Of a stretch of 64,000 nucleotides of DNA, positions 13,080-24,100 are shown one piece after another. The notes beneath the pieces are model-generated. The model worked only from the letters and a program-made list of their open reading frames with translations. It did not search any database and had not been told where the DNA came from. The DNA lies in contig UESW01004010.1 of NCBI GenBank assembly GCA_900491605.1, positions 277,821 to 341,820 of the forward strand, written 5' to 3'. This DNA comes from Calamus simplicifolius. Lineage: Eukaryota > Streptophyta > Magnoliopsida > Arecales > Arecaceae. The first letter of the stretch is position 1. Every line of letters begins with the position of its first letter. Made by a program: the position numbers and the translations under genes.

Positions 13080-13285
13080 GATGGGAGCAGAGATCGGAAG
13101 ACGGGAGCACAAATCGAAAATCCAGCGTTCATCGACCACTATTCGGGAGCAGAGATTGGAAGACAGGAGCAGAGATCGGAAGACGAGAACAACCTTCGAA
13201 AATCCAGGGTTCAATGTCCATGAGTTCGGGAGCAGAGATCGGAAGACAGGAGCAGAGAATGGAAGACTGAAGTAGAGCTCAGAAG
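13080..13285. repeat. tandem repeat of a 20-bp GGAGCAGAGATCGGAAGAC unit
   Basis: At least six imperfect copies of the purine-rich unit, partly spaced by a longer block containing TCGAAAATCCAG (seen at about 13114 and 13196). They lie inside the minus-strand retroelement. Confidence 0.8.
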
Positions 13286-13299
13286 ACGGGAGAAGGGCG

Positions 13300-13541
13300 A
13301 CGGCTGCTAGAACGGGAGGTAGACGAAAGAGATCCTAGGGTTATAAAATTTTTTTTATAATGCCAACTATGCCCTCAGGGGATAGCTGAAGGGATTTTCA
13401 GCTATTCCTGGGGTCCCTGGGGAATAACTTTAGGGGATAACCCATGTTCAGAGATAACCTCTGCAACTACAGTTTTTGGGGATAAGAGGGAATATCTGAG
13501 GGATATCCCTCTTATCCCATGTATCAAACAGTACCTTAGTT
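13300..13541. mobile_element. one end of a PIF/Harbinger-like element
   Basis: The sequence ends in a stem-loop (GGGATAAGAGGGA...TCCCTCTTATCCC, 13477-13518) followed by ATGTATCAAACAGTACC and then TTA, the usual PIF/Harbinger target triplet. Multiple GGGGATAA blocks precede it. It splits a gag frame at about 13541. The matching left end was not found, so it is probably truncated or was lost by deletion. Confidence 0.5.
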
Positions 13542-13544
13542 TCT

Positions 13545-14090
13545 TCAGGGCATCCCTAGCAACCCAAGAAGAGTTGCAGGGAAGGAATTGTTCCTTTAGT
13601 TCTTGCTTCAGGGCCTCCCAAGTTTGAATCTCGGGCCGCCCGAAGTCATTGGTCCGTGTTGCCACCATAGTTTGGCATCTTCCGTGAGATAGGTGCAAGT
13701 AATAGGCACCATCTCCTCCTCCAAGACACGAGCAGCCTTAAAATACTGCTCCATGTCCCAAAGGAAGTTTTCCAACTCTTTGGCACTCTGATTGCCATTG
13801 TAAGTATGGGAATCACGAACCTTCATTTTGCTCCTTTCATCACCCTGCGAACGGGTTGACACCGTCGACTTGAGAAGTTGGATATCCGACACCATCTCGT
13901 CCATCCGAAGTTGGGCAGCCGCCACTGCCTCTTGAAGCATCAGCATGGTTGCTTGCAAAGCTTCTGTCTGCGCCCACAAAGGAGACGCTTCCTCTGCTTG
14001 AGGCAACCCAATCATTGCCTCTAGCCGGGATATCCTTTCTCTCAAATCCTCCATGTTGTTTCTGGCCACTGGCATCAATAATCCTTCCAA
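13545..14090 (-). pseudogene. Gypsy gag-like fragment
   Basis: The minus-strand frame starts at 14090, 16 bp inside the PBS, and reads about 145 residues of a gag of the widespread plant chromovirus type. A coiled-coil-like N-terminus (LRERISRLEAM...) is followed by 'AKELENFLWDMEQYFKAAR', 'TCTYLTEDAKLWWQ' and, after a frameshift at about 13665-13680, 'TWEALKQELKEQFLPCN' and 'ARDALKKLR'. There it runs into the PIF/Harbinger-like end. The rest of gag is missing. The protein would form the intracellular particle; this copy is broken. Confidence 0.8.
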
Positions 14091-14105
14091 AGAGCCGAGA
14101 ACCGA

Positions 14106-14117
14106 GCTCTGATACCA
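14106..14117 (-). other. primer-binding site (tRNA-Met type)
   Basis: Read on the minus strand it is TGGTATCAGAGC, the common plant LTR-element PBS complementary to the initiator tRNA-Met 3' end. It lies one base inside the LTR CA end. Confidence 0.85.
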
Positions 14118-14118
14118 C

Positions 14119-14176
14119 TGTCACAGGGCCGATTTTCTGAACTAAAATTATAGTCCAGAAAATCGGCCCTGTGACA
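14119..14176 (-). repeat. 58-bp LTR-position palindrome
   Basis: A perfect inverted repeat with arms starting TGTCACAGGGCCGATTTTC and an AT-rich loop of about 16 bp. It begins TG, ends CA, abuts the PBS on one side and the CCAAT duplication on the other. It therefore occupies the whole 5' LTR position and may be an LTR reduced to its ends. Confidence 0.75.
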
Positions 14177-14308
14177 CCAATCCCCGTCGGCTCTTCATCT
14201 CTATGAGATATAGCGGCTCCCCGTTGGTGAGGTGACGGAGACCGGCCTTCTAAGTTTCTAACGGTATCCAATCGGAAGCGAACCCAGGGCCATGCATGGA
14301 TGACTGCA

Positions 14309-15035
14309 GGGGAAATTCTATTCGCCCCCATCTTTAGCTCAGTAGCCCCCCTGTTTAAAAAAAAAATTTCTAAACTACCCCTCCCACCCCCACCCTCCGC
14401 CCGTCTCCTCTCATCTTCCGGTCCCCTTCTCCCCCCCCCACACCACCATATCTCCTCTCTAGCACCATCCCCTTTCCTCTTCTCGGCCACTCTCCCCTCG
14501 GTTTCCCATCTTCTTCTCTTTCCGTCTCCTCCCTCTTCCTCAGCACCCTCTACTTTTCAGCATCGGCGCCCTCTAGCCCCTGTCTCCTTCCCGTCCTTTG
14601 GCACTGGCCCTCTCCAGCCCTCGGTGCCCCCTCGCCCTTGGGCATCGACCCTCTTCGGCCTCCGACACCCTTCGCCCTCAGGCACCGGCCCTCTCCGACC
14701 TCCCATTTATCGGGCACTCAGCCAAACAGACTGAATGGACGGCCTTCATTCGGCCAGTTTGGCCAAACGAAGGGCCTTTGTTTGGCCAAATAGGACCGAA
14801 CAAAGGCCCTTTGTTCGGTGACGGCCTTCGTTTGGCATGTTTGGCCGAACGAAAGACTTTTGTTCGGCTAAATAGGACCAAACAGAGAGCCTCTGTTTGG
14901 TCCTATTTGACTGAACGATATCGAAAGAAAAGTCGATGCCGGGAAAGGAGGTGTTGGGTGATGTCGAAGAATGGGGAGGAGACAGGGTCAAAAGGGAAAA
15001 GGACAGTGCTGATAAGAGGAGGAGACGAGGGCGGC

Positions 15036-15071
<36 letters not shown>

Positions 15072-15183
15072 CAAGAGACGAAGGCAAAGGTATGAAGAGA
15101 AGAAAGGAAGAATAATTTAAAATTTTTATTTTTTTTTTAAATAAGAGTCTATTGAGCAATTTTTGCGGGCCGAATAGATTTGC
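14309..15183. mobile_element. non-autonomous Mutator-like element, 875 bp
   Basis: Flanked by an exact 9-bp direct repeat ATGACTGCA (14300-14308 and 15184-15192). The ends form imperfect TIRs: GGGGAAATTCTATTCG on the left, GCAAATCTATTCG (reverse complement) on the right. The left end continues into CTCAGTAGCCCCCC, close to the ends of the large MULE at 32392-39101. The interior (14738-14920) carries repeated GGCCGAACAAAGGCC-type blocks also found in that MULE. C-rich on the left, with a GA microsatellite on the right; no transposase. Confidence 0.8.
15039..15068. repeat. (GA)n microsatellite
   Basis: About 15 uninterrupted GA units inside the non-autonomous MULE. Confidence 0.95.
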
Positions 15184-16030
15184 ATGACTGCAGCCATGGG
15201 TACGCACGGCGAGGCCTGCCTGCCTCCCGGGCCAACCCCACCAAACTCCGCGGTGCGATTGGTCAACGTTTCTGTTCACCAAATAAAACGTTGCACCCCA
15301 CTCCACTTCTCCCTTCTTTCGTTTTGTTTTTGTCCGATTCGCTTTACGTCCTGTGAGTCCACCATGCATTCAGAGCTTATAGCATCCAGAAGGCAGGACT
15401 CAAATTAAGCATTGAAATCCAATGATCTCAACTTTTTTTGCCTCGCGACGGTTTAGAATAATTCTAGGACCGATGTTAACCTGATCATTTGATAGGAATA
15501 ACTGAATAAGCGATGAATCTCATAGATCAGTTTCTGGATTCTGTTCCAAGAACTGACCATTTTTTATAAGAGAATTCTTTTTTTTTTTAATACAAATGAA
15601 GCGCTCCCAACTTAATTTCAAGCTTATAACCCAAAGATTTAACATTAAATACAATATTTAAGGAAAAAAAGAGTCATAAGATATTAGATAAGTGTAGAAA
15701 AAAAAAAAAAAACAATTTTGTCGATCGGTTATTATTTCGCTGATTCTAGACTATCGATCTAAGTTAATTCGTGCTCACCTAACAGCAAATTAATATATAT
15801 CTACGCAGAGAGCAGTAAAATGTAGTGGTAATACAAATCAATTCCCTGTGCGAGAGATGAAGTATTTAAACAAGAAAGGAGGCCAAGTCAAGGCGGAGGA
15901 GTACTATTTTGCATGAGATGGGCAATGGAGTTGCAAGTTTGGTGCGTTAGCTCACCTCCTCCTGCTTCCCGCCCGCACGCATCCCCCATCTCACCTCTTC
16001 TCCCACCCTTCCCTCCTCTCGTCCTCCTCC
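15184..16030 (+). promoter_or_regulatory. 5' flank of the ABCG gene
   Basis: AT-rich DNA leading into a pyrimidine-rich leader (about 15950-16030). A TATA-like TATTTAAA lies at 15863-15870, about 160 bp before the start codon, a plausible core-promoter position. No other gene seen. The non-autonomous MULE sits about 850 bp upstream of the ATG. Promoter activity is inferred. Confidence 0.4.
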
Positions 16031-17817
16031 ATGGAGTTGCCGGTTAAGTCACCGAAACCTGGAGGCCGGCGACCCCGATACCGGATCGAAACCAAGTCGC
16101 TGTCATACAATTTGCCGGCGAGCTCGCCCTCTTTATACCGGGAATGCTATGGCGCGGCAAGCAGCAGCAGCAGCACTTCCAGAGTCATTCTAAGGAATGT
16201 AAGTTGCGAGGCCCCGCCGGGCGAGCTCCTCGCCATCGTCGGCCCCAGCGGCGCCGGGAAGACCACGCTGCTATCGATCCTCGCCGGGATGATCCACCCG
16301 AGAAGAGTCTCGGGTGAAATCCTCGTCAACGGTCGCCAAATGGACGTCTCCCGCTTCCGGAGAGTCTCCGGGTACGTCACCCAGGACGACGCGCTCTTCC
16401 CGCTGCTGACCGTCGAGGAGTGTCTCACCTACAGCGCCCGGCTGAGGCTGAGAGCCACATGCAGCGACTCCGCCGCCCGTGAGGGAGCTGATCAGAGAGC
16501 TGGGACTGGCCCATGTGGCCGGTTCGAGAATCGGCGGCGGCGGGGCTGGCGGCATATCCGGCGGCGAGAGGCGTCGGGTGTCCATCGGCGTCGACTTGGT
16601 GCACAACCCCGCCGTGCTCCTGCTCGACGAGCCCACGTCGGGGCTGGACTCTGCCGCGGCTCTCCACATCGTCACCTTGCTCAAGTCGATGGCCGTGCTC
16701 CAGGGGAGGACGATCGTTCTCACCATACACCAGCCGGGGTTTCGGATCCTCGAGCTCTTCGACCAGGTCGTGCTCATCTCCGACGGGACCATCCGGCACC
16801 AGGGAACGGTCGCCCTTCTGGAGAGCCGGCTAAAGGAGGCGGGCCATTGCATTCCACCCCACGTCAACGTGCTAGAGTTCGCCATGGACGCCATGGCTAC
16901 TCTGGTTGCAGACTCCACAACTCCGCCCGAGGAGGTGACGAGACCTCCAAACGCCGGCGCCAAAGAAGACCGCATTTTTTACGCGAATTCCCGGTGTGGC
17001 GAGGTCATCATCCTCACCGAGAGGTTCTTTAAGAACGTCGCAAGAACCAGGCAGCTGTTCGCAGGTCGAATGATCCAATCCGTGGCGGCTGGCTTCGGGC
17101 TTGGGACGATATTTATGAACGTAACCAACCTGCAGGCCAGGGTGGGGTTCTTCGCCTTTTCCCTCACCTTCCTTCTGTCCTCGACCACAGAAGGCCTCCC
17201 CATCTTCCTGCAGGAAAGGAGGATACTCGAAAGAGAGACTCGAGAGGGGCCTACAGGGTCTCTTCCTACGTGATAGCCAATGCCCTCGTCCTCCTCCCTT
17301 TTCTTCTGGCAGCTGCTCTTCTCTACACCACCCCAGTGTATTGGCTGGTGGGTCTCAGGAGGGAAATGGATGGGTTTCTCTACTTCTCTTTTGTGGTCTG
17401 GCTGGTGATGCTCATGGCCAACTCATTCGTGGTGTGCTTCAGCGCACTGGTGCCCAACTTCATCATGGGGAACTCAGTCATTACCGGGCTTATGGGCTCC
17501 TTCTTCCTCTTCTCAGGCTATTTCATAGCCAAGAAGAACATACCCAGGTATTGGATCTTCATGCACTACTTGAGCTTGTTTAAGTATCCATTCGAAGCTT
17601 TCGTCGTAAATGAGTACGGCGGGCCGAGGGGGAGGCAGGAATGCTTGGATAGAGAGGAAGAGGGATGCGTTCTTGATGGAGGAATGTTCTTGAGGCAGCG
17701 GGGGTGGAGGAGTCTCAGAAGTGGAGCAATCTAGGGGTGATGCTGGGTTTCATTTGTGGATATAGGATCCTCTGTTTTGTGTTCCTCTGGTTTAGGTGCC
17801 ACAGAATAAGAAGATAG
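16031..17817 (+). pseudogene. ABCG10-like half-size ABC transporter, frame broken three times
   Basis: Single-exon gene for a WBC-type half-transporter: N-terminal ATP-binding cassette, then a C-terminal membrane domain. The N-terminus (MELPVKSPKPGGR) and overall order resemble Arabidopsis ABCG10. Visible motifs are Walker A (GPSGAGKTT), Q-loop (VTQDDALF), signature (ISGGERRR), Walker B (VLLLDEPTSGLDS) and the H-loop (LTIHQP). The membrane part includes 'EGLPIFLQERRI', 'TPVYWLVGLRRE' and 'FFLFSGYFIAKK'. To follow the family sequence the frame must change near 16478 (two bases missing), 17241 (one missing) and 17705 (one missing); the natural stop is then 17815-17817. The protein would be about 595 aa. 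Either a young pseudogene or consensus errors in a GC-rich region; the otherwise well-kept sequence allows both. Such proteins dimerise and export lipids or hormones; the substrate is unknown here. Confidence 0.85.
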
Positions 17818-18155
17818 AGGCTTAGAGACTCGAGGCTTTTGTTGCCTTCTTTTTATTTAAACTTCCTTTTTTGCGTTTTTCTTATGCTAGCTCTGAGAAG
17901 AAGCTGTAGGCTTTCTTCTTCAGCTCAGCATGCTTCCTACTGAGCTTTACTTATTTGTTAATTCGTATTCACCATGCATGAATAATTTATGACTGTTAAT
18001 GAGTGTGATGATCAGATTTCTCTTCTTCATGAAATTCGAATTGCATGAGAGGTCACATGAATGATGATGAATGCCAGAGCAACATGGTTCTGTGGTCTGT
18101 CAGCAATCCTCATCCAACCAGTAAATGCTCCAGGTGGGCACACTTAATTTACTGA

Positions 18156-18380
18156 ACCAGAACCATGAAATGCCCCTATTGAAAAACCCAGTTAACTCAT
18201 TATCTACATTGAATAATAAGCACAGGGCAATGCCTTTGATTGCAATGCTCCTTCTCAAGGGACCAGTACCATGAAATGCTCCTTCTAAAGGGACCAGAAC
18301 CATGTAACGCTCCTACTGAAAACCCAGCTAGCATATTATCTACATTAGATAACAACTGTAAGGCAATGCCTTTGAATTGA
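18156..18380. repeat. direct duplication, about 137-bp spacing
   Basis: Copies starting at 18156 and 18293 share ACCAGAACCATG, 'AAAACCCAGYTARC', 'ATTATCTACATT' and 'GGCAATGCCTTTGA'. A partial third copy (ACCAGTACCATGAAATGCTC) starts at 18262. Confidence 0.8.
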
Positions 18381-20201
18381 TAAATAGCATTTACCTATTA
18401 TTTTAGTTGTTGAGAAAAGGGAGGCATGGACAACCAATTTCGTTGAGACAATGGAAAAAGGTAGGAAGGAAATACATATATAGGACAATGAACAGAAAAA
18501 GAAAATCACTGCTAACTTTTTTGAGGAGTGAAGAAGTATTTCCAACCATCTTTCCTCAGAACTATGGCTGATAAATATTTTCTTTTTGGCCAGTGTTGAT
18601 TTATCTAAAATGGAGTAGAAACGATGATCACAAAGGCAAGCATTCAAACGGCGCCATTCCCTGACGTGACAATCTGTGAAGTGCTTAAGAATTTCAATGC
18701 TAAAATCCTTCACTTCTTCATGAAATATAAGTTTTTCAGACAGAAAAAAAAGGCCTTGATCAGCTCAACCGGCCCATCAATTATAGTTACCTTCATAAAG
18801 ATCCGAATGAATTGTAACATTGCAATCTTTGATAATTTCTTTCGTGCTTCTTCTCAGTCAATTAACTGAACACCAGAGTGAACAATGCAGCATTTTCCAG
18901 CAACATGAAGTAGCAATATCAAATCTTTACAATGAATCTAGAGTGTAGTCCGTTCTTTAAAAAGTTGGGACAGGTGATCCTTTTCATGGAGAAAAGGCTC
19001 TTACTGTTGCATTGACAACTAAAAATTAAAACGCCTGAAGGGGAATCAGGATACATGCATCTGTTGAATCAATTAAATTTGATACAGATTACTTCCAAAC
19101 CTGATTCTACCAAAGTGAATTCACTCTGCCATCACTGAATTGGAGGCCAAAATACAGCAAATTGATATCCGGCTCTTGAATAGACCAGATTATAACATTC
19201 AATTTCTGTTCACTAACCAAGTGACACTTTGTCCATCATAACATAATCTTTTTCGCTGCACAATAACCCTGTGCATACTTAAGTTTATTGTGTGTTTGAT
19301 AACCGTGTGTAGTGAGAAATGGTTATATTCAATGAGAGTGAGAATGATTGAAAACTAAAGAGAATTGGTAGAATGGATTAGGTGTTACATGGTTAGTTAG
19401 CAGGGATTAAACATTATAATCCAGTCACCTGAAGGGCTGAACATCGATTTGCTTTCCAAAATAATCCTTGCCAGAGTAGTTCATCTTCTGTACCCTTTAT
19501 TCTGATCTATTTACTCAAATCCAAGTTCAGCTACTCCCTCAGGCCACATTCTTGCGTATGATAACATATTTACGACTGGTTTTCCATCATCTCATTCTCC
19601 TAGGTTTGTTGATGCGTTTTAAACAATCCGTGCTTTTTTATTCTCATTTTGTAAAAAAATTCAAATAACTAAGATATCTTTTGATTCCCAACATTTGAAC
19701 CAAATGGCCTAACTTGGTATTCTCGTTTTGGCAAACTTCTGATGCACGTAATGCTCTTTCTTTGTAACATTTAAATCAATAGGATATTGCCAAATTGATT
19801 AGGCTCTTGTAAGATTTTCCAAAAGTCTCACCAACAAGAGGCAGTCACACGACACTCATTCAACCTACTCTAATTCTTGTTTCTGCTAATTGTAAAGGTA
19901 TACGGGAAGACTAAGATAATGGATTATTCTTACAGGTTCTTTTAGCCAGCTGAACCAATAAAATTATAATTTCAAAGTTAAATTATCAGGCAAATACAAT
20001 GCTTCATCAACTTGATTTTTTGGACGATGGCAAGTGGTGGCAGTGTTCTGTGATTTGATATTTCGAAGAGATATATGCCAGAGGCAATTACAGTGGCAGT
20101 AATGACAAAGACATAACTCATGTAGGGAATATGATAAGTATTGTGGCCAATTTAGTGATATTATAAATTAGAAATGTGTCATCGTGTGTGTACCTATGTA
20201 T

Positions 20202-20225
20202 GAGAGAGAGAGAGAGAGAGAGAGA
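20202..20225. repeat. (GA)n microsatellite
   Basis: Run of about 12 GA units. Confidence 0.95.
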
Positions 20226-20532
20226 AAAGGGGAGATAGATTTAGTTACATTCAAATATAGCTAAGTTTAATATTCGGTTATCAAGTCTGCACTAATTTCA
20301 AAGCCATCATACTCTTGCACTCTCCATCTTTAAGATTATAAAAATTCATAAACTATGTGAATCTAAAAATAGAAAAAAATGATCGAATTTAGACTTGATT
20401 AGATTCAAATGAAAGCCCATTTCCTAATAATATAATAGTTTGATTGATTTTCATCCATCATGAAGGCCCAAAGTTTCTTTTTATGAGTTTAATGGCATTG
20501 CAAAAGACCTCAGAGAAATAGAGAAGTATATC

Positions 20533-21121
20533 TGTGATGCCCCTCCCAATAGTTTCATATCAAAAAATTGAAAGTCGATTGTATAGTTTATAAGCAGTTA
20601 AGAAGATGGATAAGTACCAATTGGATATTTTTTGGGCTATGGTAGCTCAAGTTGATATGAACTTGTTCATCTTGCTTTCTTTAACAAAACGGTTCATGGG
20701 TTTACGGGCCCGATCGTTACAATATGGTATCAAAGCCATGCACGAGCCAGAAGTGTAGGAGCTAAGTGCCACACAGACAAAGTGCTACGTCCATTGAATG
20801 GAGCCACCTCTTAAATCTATAGGGGCCATCTCTAGAATTTTGCCTAGCCTGATGGTTGCGATTATATGCTTCTGGCGACGAGACGTCGTTTTGTAAAGAG
20901 GGTCAATTGTGTTGCCCCTCCCAATGGTCCCATATCAAAAAATTATAGTCTCATATCGAGAAATTGTGAGTTGTTGTATTGTTTATAAGTAGTTAAGGAA
21001 AATGGATAAGTACCAATTGAATTTCTTTTTGAGCTGTGATGATCCAAATTGGTGTAAAACTTGTCCATCTTACTTTCTTATAATGAAATAGATTTATGGG
21101 TTTGCAGGCTCGAATGTTACA
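20533..21121 (+). mobile_element. TRIM-like miniature LTR retroelement, 589 bp
   Basis: Two direct repeats behave as LTRs: 20533-20721 (189 bp) and 20908-21121 (214 bp). Both start TGTG.TGCCCCTCCCAAT and end GTTACA, are roughly three-quarters identical, and differ by a short internal duplication in the second. The 186-bp interior begins with a PBS-like TGGTATCAAAGCC (20725-20737) and ends with a purine-rich AAAGAGGG just before the second repeat. The flanking 5-mers ATATC and ATATA match at 4 of 5. No coding capacity, as expected of a TRIM that depends on enzymes from other elements. Confidence 0.8.
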
Positions 21122-24100
21122 ATATATTCAGGTCTGATGAGCATTTACTGTTAGAATACTTCCTGCAGTTGAACGGACAGCTGGAAATGGAGCCAAAGAC
21201 AGTTTTAAGCATGGAAGTTCAAGATATTCAGCTGTAAAGCATGACACAGAATGCTATCATTGCATGTCAGCTGATACCTAGAAATTTTCAGCGAAGGCCC
21301 AAGATTTCTAGTTTTGTGCAAAGAGACCCTCTAGGTCTATCCCCCAATTCTGATATTTCCTTTACTAGATGTAGTCAGTTAAACCTTGGCGTGGGTAGCT
21401 TTGGTTGAGGTTCAGAAGTGGCCTGAGCAAATGGGGAGGATTCCTCCCCCAAGAAGAAACAGTGGATTAGTTGGCATACAACCAACCAGTCATAGTTTTC
21501 TCTCAAGTTGATCGGAATGGATGTGCACTTTCTCTTATTTTTATTTCTTCAAACTCGGCAAGCGAGATGTAGTGCCTTGTGTTCTAGCTTTACTTGTGAG
21601 AAAAAGAATAACCGTAGCCCTTGTTGAATAAACTATTTTTTATTTCTTTGGTCATTTGTAAATAATGATCTTATTTTTGGTTGTGTAAAAATGTGTAATC
21701 CTATTTTTTTTCCCTCGTATGAATTAAGAACTGAAACAATTATAGGCTATTTATTAGTTGAGGTTAGCTTCATAGTTTTCTAACTCATATGCGTGTGTGT
21801 GTGTATGGCTCCTCAAAAATAAGTTTCAAGTTCCATGTTATACTGAACTTCATCCCTTTGATTAGGAGAATTTATTCTCAGGATTGACCTTTGAAAGCCG
21901 AAGGAGTTGGTTTAAATATTGCCCGTGTGAGAACTAGTTACAGATTCCTAAAATTAATATCTGTGGACCTCGTCTTTTCTTAAAAAAAGAAAAATCACCA
22001 TCTGATATCAGTCCCTATGTAACATATGAGAAATAGTTTCTATTTACTGTTCAGAAATATTGATTCCAAGTTATTTAGCCTAACAATAGCATTCAATTTT
22101 AACTCTTCAAGGCAAAAATAAATTTGAAATCCATAATTAACCCGTTATTTGATATTTTAAATGTTGTTACGTATGCTATCACATATGATAAAAATAAACG
22201 ATATTTTTTCTATTTAACGTTAGGAATTAAAGTGATACAAAATAAAAAATTCAAAATTTTTTATAACTTTTTAAAGTTCAAGGATCAAAATGACACAACC
22301 CCTTAAATACAAGAGTTAATTCTATAGTTTAACTAAAAACTTTCTATATCCTACCTGATCCCTGCCATATGTTGGACCGTAGTTGGTTAAGGCTCGATCC
22401 TTAATATTATGAGCCCCATTGCCCTATCCAGTCCTGTTGCCCTATTTTTTTTTTTTTTATTAGGTAAAAATTTATGCCAGTTGCCTACCTCGTTGCTCCA
22501 TTGCCCCACTACGGTATAAATGTAACATATAGATTCGGGATGAGCTCGACATAAGTTTGGGATGAAGAATATCTATACCAACTCTGCTCCAGCTCCAACT
22601 TCAACAATAAAAGTTTTGGTTTTCCTCAACATCGGTCTTTAATTCAGTTAAAACTTGAGATCCCATACCCTTCATATTTAGTGAAGGTAAAATTGCAATC
22701 CCTACCAGCAAAGCTTCTAATTGGATCACACCGGTGCACTCTTGGATCGGTATGATCTCTCCAATGAAGCACATAAAGGAAAGATCTTTACGCATCATGC
22801 TGGTAATTGGCCATGCATGCATGCTATCGCGCATGACAAAGATAATTTTATTCTTTTGTGCACTGCATATCAATCAAAATGCATGATGGAGAAGAAATAT
22901 TTGCATAGAAATTGATCACAGAAACTCTGGAATAAATTATACCTGGACCACTCGCTCAGGCCCTCCGAGCGCAGCCCCATGTGCTGCCAAGGGACAAAGC
23001 TGCATCCCATTTCCTCGTTGCCCATCCATCTAAAGCGAAAAGGTCCAAAGAAGAGTAGATGATCACTGGGGCATTCAACGCCTCCCCTTTTGTCCCTCCC
23101 CCATCTCATGAACGTGCTTCCCACATTCTCAACAAAAGCTAGCTCCCCTTATAGATTGCAAAGGCTTTAACCTCCGTTGGGCCCTTCAAATATAAAAGCA
23201 AAAAAAAAAAAAAAAACTGCCCACCTTCTGGCAAGTGTCTTGGTTGCCCACATGACATGGTATTGCTCAAGAATATTTCAACCAAGAGAGTTTAAGCTTG
23301 TGGAGTTCGAGGGGAGATAATTTTCTTGAAGGAAGGACCACCAGCTTTAGGGGAGGATGGCACGGGATCCGTGTAAAGTATCAAGAAAGAGGCGCAAAGT
23401 ATGATGAGCCAACTTTTTACGTAGAAACTTTTGAGGTTTCGAATGATGAAGAGCCAATTTCTCCACTAATCAGCCTTCAATCCATTTGTTTCACATCGGT
23501 CATTACTAATGTCAAATCTTGATGGAGATTTACCAGTTTCAAGTCTTGGAGGGACTTACTTCAGTACGTTCCAAAATTAAGACAGCATATCCCGACAAAA
23601 AACTAAAAGGTTGGCCAGCATGCGAGAATAGAAAAAGAAAGGCACCGGACTTCTTGTGCAACCCACTCTCACGCAAAGGCTTTGAATTTATTTGGCTGCA
23701 AGAAGTTTCACTGCAAGGTCAGAGAGTATGGATGTTGGATTCTGCTAAAGCTTTTCTCGAATAGCATGCTTTGGACCTTCTTTATAGGCAACAAGAACCA
23801 CCTACAAGCCTTACATCTTGTTTTCAATGACCTCATCAACTAGTTCTCTAGAAAAAATAAATTTAGTCAATCCATTGTAATCATATGAGGATGGATGTAT
23901 CTTTTGCAATTTAAACCTCTTTCAATGTGGGAGGAAAAAAAAAAAAAAAAAGAAAAAAAAAGGTCTGTCCCTTCCTGTTATACTATGATATATATATCTC
24001 ACTCTATCACATGGGGATGCATCTTAAACCTCTTCCAATGTAAAATAATAATAATAATAGTAGTAGAAGTAATGAAAATAAAAATAAAAATAAAAACAAA

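Larger units (their letters stand above)
10899..14176 (-). mobile_element. defective Gypsy-type LTR retroelement
   Basis: The outer ends read TGTCACA and TGTGACA, and are flanked by identical 5-mers CCAAT (10894-10898 and 14177-14181), a typical LTR-element target duplication. Read on the minus strand, a short LTR (14176-14119) is followed by a tRNA-Met-type PBS (14117-14106) and a gag-like frame (14090 to about 13545). The body is then interrupted by one end of a PIF/Harbinger-like element. Between about 12020 and 13080 I recognise nothing. 11190-12015 is GC-rich repeat. No pol is present, so the copy is non-autonomous. The inner boundary of the 3' LTR was not located. Confidence 0.65.
17818..20532. 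other. intergenic DNA downstream of the ABCG gene
   Basis: The first few hundred bases probably include the ABCG 3' UTR. No coding sequence recognised beyond that. The stretch contains the duplication at 18156-18380 and a GA microsatellite. Confidence 0.5.

Noticed and set aside
14300..15095. Several open frames of 140-207 codons
   Set aside because: They fall inside the non-autonomous MULE and result from C-rich and GA-repeat composition.
23298..23764. Two adjoining open frames (74 and 81 codons) after a TATA-like box
   Set aside because: No domain or familiar sequence; codon use looks random. Transcript data would be needed to call a gene.
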